Under the pieces are notes generated by a model. The model saw only the letters and a list, made by a program, of their open reading frames with translations, was not told the DNA's origin and made no database searches. A DNA stretch of 64,000 nucleotides from Streptomyces nigra. Lineage in GTDB: Bacteria; Actinomycetota; Actinomycetes; Streptomycetales; Streptomycetaceae. Below are positions 1-9,422 of the stretch, one piece after another; position 1 is the stretch's first letter, and the number at the start of each line of letters is the position of its first letter. A program made the position numbers and the translations under genes. The stretch is taken from assembly GCF_003074055.1 (NCBI RefSeq), contig NZ_CP029043.1, positions 7,122,501 through 7,186,500 on the forward strand. Direction: 5' to 3'.

Positions 1-1
1 C

Positions 2-163
2 GTCGGCCTCGGCACCGCGCAGAACTTCTCCGACAAGGCCCGGCCCGCCAGCACCGAGACCTATGTGCTCAAGCCCGACGCCAAGGCGGTCGGCGCCGTC
101 GTGAACGAGGAGGACGCGCACACCGCGCCCGGGGTGAAGGAGTACCTGGAGTCCCGAGGCTGA
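2..163 (+). CDS. C-terminal end of an unrecognised protein (partial)
   Basis: An open frame enters from the left edge and ends at TGA 161-163, giving the last 53 residues (VGLGTAQNFSD... to ...KEYLESRG). The segment is hydrophilic, with no membrane span and no motif I can name. The frame shows normal high-GC third positions, so it is probably the true end of a gene, but nothing here identifies a family. A strong hairpin follows shortly downstream and fits a transcript end. Confidence 0.6.
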   Translation, partial: VGLGTAQNFSDKARPASTETYVLKPDAKAVGAVVNEEDAHTAPGVKEYLESRG

Positions 164-187
164 CGGCACACCGGTTGTTCCGAGTGT

Positions 188-222
188 GGGACGGGCGGTC
201 CGGACACCCGGCCGCCCGTCCC
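188..222 (+). terminator. GC-rich hairpin after the first partial gene
   Basis: The arms gggacgggcgg (188-198) and ccgcccgtccc (212-222) are perfect 11-bp complements separated by 13 nt. There is no T-run, as is usual for Streptomyces terminators. It lies between the stop at 163 and the cbiZ-like start at 264. Confidence 0.55.
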
Positions 223-263
223 GTACGATCGGCCGGTCCCCGCCGCGCGCAAGGAGTTCCCCG

Positions 264-941
264 GTGACCGCCGTCGTCCCTCCGTCCCGCCCCGCACCCG
301 CGCCGCCGATGGTGGAGCAGGTGACCCGCACGGAGGACGGCGAGAGTCTGAACGCCCTCCTGTGGCGGGCCGGGGAGGGCTGGCGGATGGTCAGCAACGC
401 CGTGCTGGGCGGCGGGATCGGCGACCGCGCCTGGGTCCTCAACGCCCAGGTCGCCCACGGCTACCGGCGCACCGACCCCGACCGGCACCTCGCGGACCTG
501 GCCCGGGACGCCGGCGCGCACGGGCCGGGCGTCGGGCTGATGACGGCCGCGGACGTCCGGGCTCACGGCAGCGGGCAGGACGAAGGGGTGACCGCGATCG
601 CCACCGCGGGGCTCGGCGTACGGGGCTGGGCGGCGTCCTGGACCGAGCCCGCCATGACGGCCGTCCGGCCCGGGACCGTGAACATCGTGGTCGCGGTGCC
701 CGTGGCCCTGACCGACGCGGCCCTGGTCAACACCGTCATGACCGCGACCGAGGCCAAGGTGCAGGCACTGGTCGACGTCGGTCTCGACTGCTCGGGGACC
801 CCGACGGACGCCGTGTGCGTCGCCGTACGCCGACCGGTCCCGGGCGAGGAGACACACGCGTTCGGCGGCCCGCGCTCGCTGTGGGGAGCCCGCGTGGCCC
901 GCGCCGTCCACCAGGCCGTCACTGCGGCAGCACGCAGCTAG
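264..941 (+). CDS. cbiZ: Adenosylcobinamide amidohydrolase (CbiZ family)
   Basis: CbiZ enzymes cleave the amide bond of adenosylcobinamide to adenosylcobyric acid, letting cells salvage incomplete corrinoids into B12. The 225-aa product has the family's N-terminal SNAVLGGG block, the MTAADV segment and a GLGVR...PGTVNIVV core followed by TEAKVQAL; the fold is known as a domain of about 200 aa. GTG 264 is chosen because AAGGAG (251-256) lies 7 nt upstream; upstream frame extensions have no such site. Its stop overlaps the convergent permease gene by 4 bp. Proximity to two B12-dependent sensor genes in this window is suggestive but unproven. Confidence 0.85.
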   Translation: MTAVVPPSRPAPAPPMVEQVTRTEDGESLNALLWRAGEGWRMVSNAVLGGGIGDRAWVLNAQVAHGYRRTDPDRHLADLARDAGAHGPGVGLMTAADVRAHGSGQDEGVTAIATAGLGVRGWAASWTEPAMTAVRPGTVNIVVAVPVALTDAALVNTVMTATEAKVQALVDVGLDCSGTPTDAVCVAVRRPVPGEETHAFGGPRSLWGARVARAVHQAVTAAARS

Positions 942-2035
942 TTCTTCATGCCGCGCAACGCCTGCTGGACCGACCACAGGACGGCCACGAACGGCACGGC
1001 CACGACCGCGCCGATGAACCCGGCCGCGATCGCCCCGCCCACGACGGCGAGCGCTACGACCACCGGGTGCAGACTGACCGCCCAGCTCAAGACCAGGGGA
1101 TGCAGGACGTGCCCCTCGATCTGCCCGATGACGACGATCAGGGCGACCACGATCAGCGCGGTCATCGGCCCCTTCGCCGCCAGCGCCACGACCGCCGCGA
1201 CGGCCAGCGCGATGGGCGAGCCGATCAGCGGGATGAAGGCGGCCGCGAACTCCAGCAGTGCCAGGGGCACGGCGAGCGGCACGCGCAGCGCGAGCAGGGC
1301 GACGCCGACGAGCACGGCGTTGGTGCCCGCGACCAGCAGGATGCCGTGGGTGTACCCGGTGAACGTCCGCCAGGCGGCCCGGCCGGCCACCGAGACCGGC
1401 CGTTGCGCCGAGGCGGGCAGCTGGGCGCAGATCCACTGCCACTGCCGGTCGCCCGAATGCGTGAAGAACACGGCGCAGAACAGCGCCAGCGCCAGCACGG
1501 TGAGGACCTCCACCAGCCGGCTCGCGCCGCTCACCGCCTCGCTGATGACCGTGGAGCGGTGCTCGGAGAGCAGTCGGCCGATCCGTGACTGGACATCGCT
1601 GAAGGTGTCCGCGGGCAGCCGGAACGGCGGCCCCTCCAACTGGTCCTCGATCCGGTCGATCCCCTTCTCGAACTCGCTCTGCAGACCCTTGCGCTGATCG
1701 GCCACCGTCTCGCCGACCAGCACCAGCGCCCCGATGACGAGCGCGAGAGCGCCGACGAGGGACGCCGCCACCGCGAGCGGACGGGGCATCCGGCGGGCGA
1801 GCAGCCCGGTGGCGGGGCGCAGCACGGTGGTGAGGACCAGACCCAGGAAGACGGCGACCGCGATCCGGTGGAACTGCCCGAGCACCGAGAAGGCGGCCCG
1901 TACGACGATCGCGACGGCGATGATCCGCCACGCGTAGGCGGCCGCCGTCCGCAGCCAGCCCGGCACACCGGCGTCCACGCCGCCCGGGCGACCGGGGGGC
2001 GGGGGAGACGGATCGGGGGGAGTGGCCATCTCCAT
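938..2035 (-). CDS. AI-2E/PerM-family membrane transporter
   Basis: This is a 365-aa integral membrane protein of the AI-2E exporter/PerM family. A first hydrophobic pair (RTAAAYAWRIIAVAIVVRAAFSV, then a segment ending LGLVLTTVLRPATGLL) is followed by a soluble helical stretch and then four or more C-terminal spans, including the family-typical FIPLIGSPIA and IEGHVLHPLV blocks. The substrate is unknown; family members export AI-2, solutes or small peptides. The start is the ATG at 2035 (MEMATPP); the ATG at 2029 is an alternative, and neither has a strong Shine-Dalgarno. It is divergent from the FUSC gene across about 140 bp and tail-overlaps cbiZ by 4 bp. Confidence 0.82.
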   Translation of the reverse strand: MEMATPPDPSPPPPGRPGGVDAGVPGWLRTAAAYAWRIIAVAIVVRAAFSVLGQFHRIAVAVFLGLVLTTVLRPATGLLARRMPRPLAVAASLVGALALVIGALVLVGETVADQRKGLQSEFEKGIDRIEDQLEGPPFRLPADTFSDVQSRIGRLLSEHRSTVISEAVSGASRLVEVLTVLALALFCAVFFTHSGDRQWQWICAQLPASAQRPVSVAGRAAWRTFTGYTHGILLVAGTNAVLVGVALLALRVPLAVPLALLEFAAAFIPLIGSPIALAVAAVVALAAKGPMTALIVVALIVVIGQIEGHVLHPLVLSWAVSLHPVVVALAVVGGAIAAGFIGAVVAVPFVAVLWSVQQALRGMKN

Positions 2036-2178
2036 GCCCCGTACCACCGAATGTCCCCGCGATCGCGACCGCCGCCCGGAATTCGCCCGAAGGCCGGTAC
2101 CCGGCAAGAATCAAGAACGTCAGCACCATGTCCGTTCCGTGCCGCGATGCGTCGCCGTGGCGTCCGTCCGGGAGGACC

Positions 2179-4368
2179 ATGCAGAAGGCCGCCCAGGCTC
2201 CACCGGCATCCGCCGCGACCGGCCCGAAGAAGGCGAGGCGGACCGCGATCCTGCGCCGGGCGGTGCGGGTGGCCCTCGCCGCGTCCGCCGGCTTCTACAC
2301 CTGCCTGTACGGCTTCGACGAGCCCGTCCTCGCGCTGTACGCGCTCTTCGCGCCGATCTCGCTGGGCCTGCTGTCGACGATCCCCGGGTCGGGGCGGCAG
2401 CGCGCCGAGGTCATGCTCAAGGCCCTGCCCGTGGGCCTGGCCCTGGTGGCGCTCGGCACCGCGCTGGCCGTACACACCTGGGCGGCCGTCCTCGGCATGC
2501 TCGTCGTGGGCTTCCTGCTGGCCTTCGCCGCCGTCGCGGGCCCGCGCCCTGCCGGGGCCGCGCCCGCGCTCCAGCTCTTCTACATCCTCGCCTGCTTCCC
2601 GCCGTACGACCCCGGCGCGCTCGGGCTGCGGCTGGCGGGGCTCACCGTCGGGGTGCTGGCGCTGGTGGTGTGCGAGCTGTTCGTGCTGCCCGATCCACCC
2701 GGCCACCCGACCTATCGCGCGGCCCTGGCGGAGGCGCTGCGCACGGCCCGCGCGGCCATCACCGGCGACCTCGCCCTCTCCCCGCAGGAACTGCGCGAGG
2801 CCGGCGCGCGGCTGAGGCTGTCCGGAGTGGCGCCCGCGCAGCGCCCCGCGGGCCCGGGACGCGCGATGCGCGGCATGGCCCAGGCGGGCACCGCCACCCG
2901 CCGGCTGCTGGAGCAGCTGGCCCATCTGACCGAGCGGGGCGAACTGCGCGCCCTCGCCGGCACCGCGGGGCAGGACGCCGACGGCACGGACCGGGCTCTG
3001 CGCTCGCTCCTGCCGGAGGTGACGACGCTGCTCGACGAGACCGTCACCGCGCTGCGCACGGGCCGTGCCCCGCCGCCCTCCCACCGGATGGACGCGGCCA
3101 TCGAGGACTTCCAGCGGATCCGGGTGCGGCAGGCCGCCGGGCCGGCCGGCGAGGTGCCGCCCGCGGACGTCCTGCGCCGGCAGGCGCTGCTGCTGTCCAT
3201 CGCCGAGTCGGTGCGCACCCTGGAGATCTCCGTGCGCGTCGGCCTCGACGGGCGGCGCAGGGAGCCCATCGAGCCGCCGGTGCTGTTCTGGTACGCGTAC
3301 AGCGGCACCCCGCTGCTCTGGTGGCGCCGGATCACCGGCAATCTGACGCCCCGGTCCGTGCAGTTCCACACCGCGCTGCGCATGGCCGTGGCGCTGGCCG
3401 CGGCCCGCCTGGTGGCCGGGTCGCTCGACCTGGCGCACGGCTTCTGGGTGCTGTTGACGGTGCTCACCCTGAGCCGGACCACCGTCGGCGAGACCTGGGC
3501 GGCCATCCGCCGGGCCGTCCTCGGCAATCTGCTGGGCGCCGTCGCCGCCGGCGCGCTGCTCATCGGGCTCGGCCGGCACACCGACGCCTACGCAGCCGTG
3601 CTCGCCCCGGCCATGCTCGTCGCGTTCTCGGTCGGGCCGCTGCTGGGCATCGCCTGGGCGCAGGGGCTGTTCACGCTGGTGGTGTCGTCCGCGTTCGCCC
3701 AGATCACCCCGGCGTCCTGGCAGCTGGCCGAGGTGCGGATCGTGGACGTCGTCACCGGCAGCGCGATCGGACTGCTGTGCGGGCTGTTCGCCTGGCCGGC
3801 CGGCGCCCGCGCCGAGGTGCGCCGCACGATGGCGGGGCTGCTGCGCGAGTGCGGCCCGCTGATCAAGGGCACCGTGGCCATGCTGGCCGCCGTGCCCCCG
3901 GGGTCGGTGCCGCCCCCGCCGACGCTGCCCGCCCTGCACCGGCTGCGGCTCGCGGAGGCCGCGTACGCGCAGTTCCGAAGCGAACCCGGGGGCGGCGGGC
4001 ACGGCGGCGCCGACTGGCAGGCCGTCCTCATGACGGCCCACCATGTCTTCCTCGGCGCCCAGTGGCTGCCCCGCTTCGATCTGCCCGTCGCCGCGCTGCC
4101 GCCGTCCGCGGCCGACCGGGAACAGGCGCGCGCCCGCGCCCTCGCCGAGACCACCGACCGGCTGGCCGCACTGTGCGCCGGCGAACCCCCGCCGCCCCGG
4201 CCCTCGCAGCCACCGGTCGAACCCCCGCCGGGGCGGCCCGCACCGGCGGGGGTCGACCTCGACACCTGGCTGCGCGGACTCGCCGCCCAGCTCGCCCGCA
4301 TCGAGTCCCGTCTCCCCGACGCGCTCCGCCGGTCCGCACGCGCCCGCTCCGGCGGCGGCCCCGAATAG
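2179..4368 (+). CDS. FUSC-family (aromatic acid exporter-like) membrane protein
   Basis: The 729-aa product has two blocks of hydrophobic helices, residues about 25-190 and about 405-570, separated by a soluble helical region; the C-terminal tail is soluble and proline-rich. This two-block plan is typical of FUSC/YccS/AaeB-like proteins, which export aromatic acids or influence envelope properties. The second block contains FWVLLTVLTLSRTTVGETW followed by AVLGNLLGAV, matching the conserved FUSC core. The start is the ATG at 2179, preceded by GGAGG at 2171-2175. The substrate cannot be read from sequence. Confidence 0.8.
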   Translation: MQKAAQAPPASAATGPKKARRTAILRRAVRVALAASAGFYTCLYGFDEPVLALYALFAPISLGLLSTIPGSGRQRAEVMLKALPVGLALVALGTALAVHTWAAVLGMLVVGFLLAFAAVAGPRPAGAAPALQLFYILACFPPYDPGALGLRLAGLTVGVLALVVCELFVLPDPPGHPTYRAALAEALRTARAAITGDLALSPQELREAGARLRLSGVAPAQRPAGPGRAMRGMAQAGTATRRLLEQLAHLTERGELRALAGTAGQDADGTDRALRSLLPEVTTLLDETVTALRTGRAPPPSHRMDAAIEDFQRIRVRQAAGPAGEVPPADVLRRQALLLSIAESVRTLEISVRVGLDGRRREPIEPPVLFWYAYSGTPLLWWRRITGNLTPRSVQFHTALRMAVALAAARLVAGSLDLAHGFWVLLTVLTLSRTTVGETWAAIRRAVLGNLLGAVAAGALLIGLGRHTDAYAAVLAPAMLVAFSVGPLLGIAWAQGLFTLVVSSAFAQITPASWQLAEVRIVDVVTGSAIGLLCGLFAWPAGARAEVRRTMAGLLRECGPLIKGTVAMLAAVPPGSVPPPPTLPALHRLRLAEAAYAQFRSEPGGGGHGGADWQAVLMTAHHVFLGAQWLPRFDLPVAALPPSAADREQARARALAETTDRLAALCAGEPPPPRPSQPPVEPPPGRPAPAGVDLDTWLRGLAAQLARIESRLPDALRRSARARSGGGPE

Positions 4369-4671
4369 GAGCGGTACGGCGAATCCCGCCGGATCGCCCG
4401 TGCCGTAGCGCCGGAACGCGGCCGGTCGGTGGTCCACTGGGAGTCCGTTTCACTCCTTCATGTCCTGGTTCCGGCCGGTAGGGGATCGGCGACACCGGGT
4501 GAGCCGCGGGCCCTCGCGGGTACGCGGGGCCCACCTTCACGGCCGTGTTCGGCCCATGGAGTGCATTCGACCGGCGGAGCGAGCAGGCGGGGAACACATG
4601 GGCGCATCCACACCCGAGGCCTCGGCAGAAGTACAGGTGTGCAGGTGACGGAGAGTGAGAAGGGGCCGTGC
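4369..4671 (+). promoter_or_regulatory. Gene-free region upstream of crtE
   Basis: This 303-bp stretch separates the FUSC gene from crtE and has no convincing gene; the open frames through it lack codon bias and good ribosome sites. It should carry the crtEIB promoter. GGAAC near 4587, upstream of the crtE start, resembles the -35 element used by ECF-type sigma factors, but I cannot place a matching -10 element with confidence. A G/C-rich imperfect hairpin (gggccc ... gggccc) lies around 4510-4535. Confidence 0.4.
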
Positions 4672-5805
4672 ATGCTGGAAATGAGGCCGACGGCAGCCGA
4701 TACGGCCCACGCGCCGGCGACGGCTCTCGACGCCGCCCGGCGCGTCGACGCCGTGCTGGACGACGTCCTGGAGACCCGACTGCGCCAGGCCCGGCAGGTG
4801 GACCCGGTCTTCGCCGAGGACGTCGCCGGGCGCGTCGCGGGACTGATCCGCAGGGGCGGTAAACGGCTGCGCACGGCGTTCGTCTGGTGCGGCTGGCGGG
4901 CCGCGGGCGGCACGGGTGACGCCTCCGCGGTCCTGCGCACCGGGGCCGCCCTCGAACTCCTCCAGGCCTGCGCGCTCATACACGACGACCTGATGGACGG
5001 CTCACCGTTGCGCCGGGGCGGCCCCACCGTGCACGTGGAGCTGACCCGTCTGCACTCGGCCGCCCGGATGACCGGCTCCGGGGAGTCGTTCGGGGCCTCC
5101 GCCGCCGTCCTCGCCGGTGACCTGGCGCTCGCCTGGGCCGACGACCTGCTCACCGAGGTCGCGCTGCGCCTCCCGCACGGCCCCCGGCTGTACGAGGAGT
5201 GGCGGGCCATGCGCGGCGAGATGGTCGCCGGCCAGTACCGCGATCTGCACGCCCAGGCCACCGGCGCGTCCGGCGTCGAGGAGGCGCTGACCGTCGCCAC
5301 CCTGAAGAGCGCCCTCTACACGGTCGAGCGGCCCCTCGCCCTGGGCGCCGTGCTCGCCGGGGCCCGCCCCGCCACCGTGGACGCGCTGCGCCGCGCCGGA
5401 CGGCACGCCGGGCTGGCCTTCCAGCTCCGCGACGACCTCCTCGGCGCCTTCGGCGACCCCGCGCTGACCGGGAAGCCGGCCGACGACGACCTGCGCACCC
5501 GCAAGCTGACGTATCTGCTCGCCGTCGCCGTCCGGCTCGCGGCGGCCTCCGGCGACGAGGAGGCCGTGGCGGCGCTCGCCCCCGCGCCCTCCGACCGTCC
5601 GGACGGCGCCGTCGAGCGGATGCGCAAGGCCCTGGAGTGGACCGGCGCCCGCGCGCTCACCGAGACGAAGATCGCCGAACTGGCCGCCGCGAGCCTGCGG
5701 CACTTCGAGGGGACCGGCGCGGACACCGCCGTACGCGAGGAGTTCGCCGCGTTGGTCGCGCGGGTCTCGGGCGGCGTCCCGCAGCGGACGGAGGACATCG
5801 CGTGA
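4672..5805 (+). CDS. crtE: Geranylgeranyl diphosphate synthase, carotenoid type
   Basis: This trans-isoprenyl diphosphate synthase condenses IPP with allylic diphosphates to give GGPP, the carotenoid precursor. The 377-aa protein has the first Asp-rich motif in HDDLMDGS (about residue 104), the GGKRLR substrate motif near 62, and the second Asp-rich motif in FQLRDDLLGAFGD (about 251). The start is the ATG at 4672, with an AGAAGGGG stretch about 7 nt upstream; the in-frame GTG at 4645 is an alternative. Its stop overlaps the crtI GTG by 4 bp (GTGA), so E and I are translationally coupled. Confidence 0.92.
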   Translation: MLEMRPTAADTAHAPATALDAARRVDAVLDDVLETRLRQARQVDPVFAEDVAGRVAGLIRRGGKRLRTAFVWCGWRAAGGTGDASAVLRTGAALELLQACALIHDDLMDGSPLRRGGPTVHVELTRLHSAARMTGSGESFGASAAVLAGDLALAWADDLLTEVALRLPHGPRLYEEWRAMRGEMVAGQYRDLHAQATGASGVEEALTVATLKSALYTVERPLALGAVLAGARPATVDALRRAGRHAGLAFQLRDDLLGAFGDPALTGKPADDDLRTRKLTYLLAVAVRLAAASGDEEAVAALAPAPSDRPDGAVERMRKALEWTGARALTETKIAELAAASLRHFEGTGADTAVREEFAALVARVSGGVPQRTEDIA

Positions 5806-7385
5806 GGACCGTACCGGGACCGACGGAACACGTCGTCGTCGTGGGCGCCGGCCTCTCCGGCCTCGCCTGCGCCCTCCATCTGCTGGGCGCCGGACGCCGG
5901 GTCACCCTGGTCGAACGCGACGCCGGCCCCGGCGGCCGGGCCGGACGCGTGCGGCTCGGCCCGTACGGGATCGACACCGGGCCCACCGTCCTGACCATGC
6001 CGCACCTGGCCGACGAGGCGTTCGCGGCGGTCGGCGACAGCCTCGCCCGGCACGTCGAGCTGATGCCGCTGCACCCCGCGTACCGGGCGCTGTTCGCCGA
6101 CGGCAGCGCGCTGGACGTGCACACCGACGGCGCCGCGATGGAGGAGGAGGTGCGGCGGTTCGCCGGACCGGCCGAGGCGGCCGGATACCGCGACCTGCGG
6201 GGCTGGCTGGAACGCCTGTACCGGGCGCAGATGGGCCGCTTCATCGACGCCAACTTCGACTCCCCGCTGCAGCTCGTCAGCCCCGACCTGGCCCGGCTGG
6301 CCGCCCTCGGCGGCTTCGGCCGCCTCGACCGCCGCATCGGCCGCTTCCTCGGCGACGAACGCCTGCGGCGGATCTTCTCCTTCCAGGCCCTGTACGCCGG
6401 GGTCGCCCCCGCCCGCGCCCTCGCGGCCTACGCCGTGATCGCCTACATGGACACCGTCGCCGGGGTCTGGTTCCCGCGCGGCGGTATGCACGCGCTGCCC
6501 CGCGGGATGGCCGACGCGGCCGCCGAGGCAGGCGCCGACCTGCGCTGGTCCTCCGAGGTGGCCTCACTGGAGCAGTCCGCCGGCCGGGTCCGCGCCGTCC
6601 GTCTGGCGTCGGGGGAGCGGATCGCCTGCGACACGGTGGTGCTCACCTGCGAACTGCCCACCACCTACCGCCTCCTGGGCCGCGCCCCGCGCCGCCCGGT
6701 CCCGCTGCGGCACTCCCCGTCGGCGGTGATCCTGCACGCCGGGACCGACCGCACCTGGCCCGGACTCGCCCACCACACGCTGTCCTTCGGCACGGCGTGG
6801 GAGTCCACCTTCGACGAGCTCACCCGCACCGGCGCCCTGATGAGCGACCCGTCCCTGCTCATCACCCGCCCCACCACCCACGACCCCGAACTCGCCCCGC
6901 CCCGACGGCATCTGCACTACGTCCTGGCGCCCTGCCCGAACACCGACGTCGGACCGTCCGCCCCCGAATGGCGCGACCTCGGCCCCCGCTACCGGGACAG
7001 CCTCGTCGCCGAACTGGAACGGCGCGGCCTCACCGGCTTCGACGCGAGCGTCCAGGAGGAGATGCTGGTGACCCCGCTGGACTGGACCGCCCAGGGCCAC
7101 GCCGCGGGCAGCCCCTTCTCGGTCTCCCACACCTTCGCGCAGACCGGCCCCTTCCGGCCCCGCAACCTGGTCCGCGGCGTCGACAACGCCGTCCTGGCCG
7201 GCTGCGGAACCACCCCCGGGGTGGGCGTGCCCACGGTGCTCGTCAGCGGCAAGCTCGCCGCCGCCCGCGTCACCGGCGTGACCGGTGCCACCGCGCGCCG
7301 CCGCCCCTCCCGCGCCCATGCCCTCCCGCCGACCGGGCGCGCCGCGTCCGCCCCGACCGTACGAGGTACCGATGTCCCGTCGTGA
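5802..7385 (+). CDS. crtI: Phytoene desaturase
   Basis: This FAD-dependent enzyme desaturates phytoene to lycopene. The 527-aa protein begins with the dinucleotide-binding VVVGAGLSGLACALHLL and the following GGRAGR, and ends with the bacterial CrtI C-terminal FAD motif (LAGCGTTPGVGVPTVLVSGK). The length fits bacterial CrtI (about 490-530 aa). GTG 5802 is preceded by GGAGGA at 5790-5795 and overlaps the crtE stop. The end overlaps the crtB start by 14 bp. The tail after the FAD motif is Arg/Pro/Ala-rich and probably disordered. Confidence 0.92.
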   Translation: MRTVPGPTEHVVVVGAGLSGLACALHLLGAGRRVTLVERDAGPGGRAGRVRLGPYGIDTGPTVLTMPHLADEAFAAVGDSLARHVELMPLHPAYRALFADGSALDVHTDGAAMEEEVRRFAGPAEAAGYRDLRGWLERLYRAQMGRFIDANFDSPLQLVSPDLARLAALGGFGRLDRRIGRFLGDERLRRIFSFQALYAGVAPARALAAYAVIAYMDTVAGVWFPRGGMHALPRGMADAAAEAGADLRWSSEVASLEQSAGRVRAVRLASGERIACDTVVLTCELPTTYRLLGRAPRRPVPLRHSPSAVILHAGTDRTWPGLAHHTLSFGTAWESTFDELTRTGALMSDPSLLITRPTTHDPELAPPRRHLHYVLAPCPNTDVGPSAPEWRDLGPRYRDSLVAELERRGLTGFDASVQEEMLVTPLDWTAQGHAAGSPFSVSHTFAQTGPFRPRNLVRGVDNAVLAGCGTTPGVGVPTVLVSGKLAAARVTGVTGATARRRPSRAHALPPTGRAASAPTVRGTDVPS

Positions 7386-8373
7386 ACTCGACGCCGCCCG
7401 CATCACCGACCCCGCGCTGCGCGACGCCTACCTGCGGTGCCGCACCCTCAACGCCCGCCACGGCCGCACCTACTTCCTCGCCACCCGCCTGCTGCCGCTG
7501 GAACGCCGCTGCGCCGTGCACGCCCTGTACGGCTTCGCGCGCTGGGCCGACGACATCGTCGACGACCTCGACCGCGACCGCACCCCCGCCGAACGGGACG
7601 TGCTGCTGCGCCGCCTGGAGAGCGACCTCGCGCACGGACTGCGCACCGGAGGCGGCGACGAACCCGTCGTCCGCGCCGTCGCCGACACCGCCGCCCGCTA
7701 CTCCATCGACACCGCGCTGTTCGCCGACTTCATGGCCTCGATGCGGGCCGACCTGACCGTCACGGACTACCCGACCTACGCCGACCTGCGCGCCTACATG
7801 CACGGCTCGGCCGCCGTCATCGGCCTGCAGATGCTGCCGGTGCTCGGCACCGTCGTCCCCCGCGAGGAGGCCGCCCCGCACGCGGCCGACCTCGGGGTCG
7901 CCTTCCAGCTCACCAACTTCCTGCGGGACGTGGGCGAGGACCTGGACCGGGGCCGCGTCTATCTGCCGGCCGACCTGCTCGCCGCCCACGGAGTGGACCG
8001 GCCCCTGCTGGAGTGGAGCCGCCGCACCGGCCGCCGCGACCCGCGCATCCGCGCCGCGTTCGCCGCCGCCGAGGCCCTGACCCGCGAGGTCTACCGGGCA
8101 GCCGAACCGGGCATCGCCATGCTCGAACCCCGTGTACGGCCCTGCATCCGCACCGCGTTCACCCTGTACGGCGGCATCCTCGACGCCATCGCCGAGCAGG
8201 ACTACGACGTCCTGCACCGCCGCGCGGTCGTCTCCGTCGGCCGCCGCGCGGCCACCGCAGCGGCCGGCGCGGTCCGCATCCTCGCGGCTCGCCGGCACAC
8301 CACCACCCGCGCCGCGCACCCGGCCCCCGCGGCCGGGCGGCCGGCGCCGCAGACGAAGGGGCAGGCAAGGTGA
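7372..8373 (+). CDS. crtB: Phytoene synthase
   Basis: This enzyme joins two GGPP molecules head-to-head to give phytoene. The 333-aa protein has both Asp-rich motifs of squalene/phytoene synthases, WADDIVDDLDRD near residue 60 and LRDVGEDLDRGRVYLP near 185, plus the YCHG-equivalent region at MHGSAAVIGLQM. The start is the ATG at 7372 (MSRREL) with GAGG 5 nt upstream; longer in-frame starts lie inside crtI. Its TGA overlaps the GTG of the next gene (GTGA), continuing the coupled crtE-I-B run. Confidence 0.92.
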   Translation: MSRRELDAARITDPALRDAYLRCRTLNARHGRTYFLATRLLPLERRCAVHALYGFARWADDIVDDLDRDRTPAERDVLLRRLESDLAHGLRTGGGDEPVVRAVADTAARYSIDTALFADFMASMRADLTVTDYPTYADLRAYMHGSAAVIGLQMLPVLGTVVPREEAAPHAADLGVAFQLTNFLRDVGEDLDRGRVYLPADLLAAHGVDRPLLEWSRRTGRRDPRIRAAFAAAEALTREVYRAAEPGIAMLEPRVRPCIRTAFTLYGGILDAIAEQDYDVLHRRAVVSVGRRAATAAAGAVRILAARRHTTTRAAHPAPAAGRPAPQTKGQAR

Positions 8374-9374
8374 CCCGACGACCGGACGACGCCCGCTGGA
8401 CCTCACCGCTGCGCTTCCGGCGCCCGCCGGACTGGGCGCGGCAGCGGCCCTCCTGGCGGCAGGCCCGCCCCGCGCTCATCGCCGACGCGCTCAAGCGGGC
8501 CTCGGCCCGCCCCTCCGGCAACTGGTTCGTCGTCGGAGCCTCCCGCGACGTCCGGGCCGGCGAACGCCCCTGCGGCAGGACCGTCGGCGGGGTCGAGGTC
8601 GTGCTGTGGCGCGGGCAGGACGGCACACCGCACGCAGGGTCCGGGATCTGCCCGCACCTGGGGGCGCCGCTGCGCGACAGCCGTGTGGTGTGCGGCACCC
8701 TGGTGTGCCACTGGCACGGACTCGCCCTGGACGGCGCCCCGTTCGCCGGCTGGGAGCCGTACCCCGTGCACGACGACGGGGTCCTCGTCTGGGTACGGCT
8801 GGACGAGGTCGGCGGCGAGGAGCCGCTGGAGCGGCCGGTGGTGCCGCGCCGCCCCGAAGCGGGCGCGCTGGACGCCGTGTTCACGGCGGTGGGGACCTGC
8901 GAGCCGCAGGACGTCGTCGCCAACCGCCTGGACCCCTGGCACGGTTCGTGGTTCCACCCGTACTCGTTCGTCGACCTGAAGGTGGTCGGCTCACCGGACG
9001 GCGACGGGGACGACGCGTTCGTCGTCGACGTCTCCTTCCGGGCGCTGGGCTCCTGGGTGGTGCCGGTGCGCGCCGAGTTCACCGCGCCCGATCCGCGCAC
9101 GGTCCTCATGCGCATCACGGAGGGCGAGGGGGCGACGTCCGTGGTGGAGACCCATGCCACGCCGCTGACCGCCGAGGGCGCGAGCAGGCCCCGCACCGCG
9201 GTCGTCGAGGCGATCGTCGCCGCCTCCGACCGCCGCGGCTTCGCCCTCGCCCGGGCGGCCGCCCCCGCCGTGCGGCCCCTGATGCGCCGTACGGCGGGCC
9301 GCCTGTGGCGCGACGACCTGGCGTACGCGGAACGCCGCTGGGCGCTGCGGAGCACCGGGCGCTTCCCGGGCTGA
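8370..9374 (+). CDS. Rieske [2Fe-2S] protein, fourth gene of the crtEIB operon
   Basis: The 334-aa protein has a complete Rieske site: CPHLG at about residue 94 and CHWHG at about 113, which supply two Cys and two His to a [2Fe-2S] cluster. The C-terminal half resembles the non-heme oxygenase-like domain often paired with Rieske domains, with NRLDPWHGSWFHPYSF near 190 as the likely iron region. GTG 8370 overlaps the crtB stop, so it is co-translated with crtEIB. The position matches the fourth gene (called crtV in some descriptions) of Streptomyces crt operons; I do not assert that symbol. A redox role in aryl-carotenoid formation or modification is plausible but not shown. Confidence 0.8.
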   Translation: MTRRPDDARWTSPLRFRRPPDWARQRPSWRQARPALIADALKRASARPSGNWFVVGASRDVRAGERPCGRTVGGVEVVLWRGQDGTPHAGSGICPHLGAPLRDSRVVCGTLVCHWHGLALDGAPFAGWEPYPVHDDGVLVWVRLDEVGGEEPLERPVVPRRPEAGALDAVFTAVGTCEPQDVVANRLDPWHGSWFHPYSFVDLKVVGSPDGDGDDAFVVDVSFRALGSWVVPVRAEFTAPDPRTVLMRITEGEGATSVVETHATPLTAEGASRPRTAVVEAIVAASDRRGFALARAAAPAVRPLMRRTAGRLWRDDLAYAERRWALRSTGRFPG

Positions 9375-9387
9375 GCGGGCTACGAAG

Positions 9388-9420
9388 GCGGCCGGGCGGG
9401 GTGCGTCCCCGCCCGGCCGC
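9388..9420. terminator. Bidirectional terminator between the two crt arms
   Basis: A perfect 14-bp stem, gcggccgggcgggg (9388-9401) with ccccgcccggccgc (9407-9420), and a 5-nt loop. It sits in the 48-bp gap between the converging crt operons, whose stops are at 9374 and 9423. Confidence 0.85.
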
Positions 9421-9422
9421 GT

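Noticed and set aside
69..2180. A 703-codon minus-strand open frame and similar very long frames (for example 1531-4437 and 2022-4481)
   Set aside because: They run antisense to or out of frame with clearly coding genes, are extremely Arg/Gly/Pro/Ala-rich and have no recognisable motifs; they result from high GC content.
4460..4648. A 62-codon open frame upstream of crtE
   Set aside because: No ribosome site, no recognisable protein, composition unlike neighbouring genes; better treated as the crtE upstream region.
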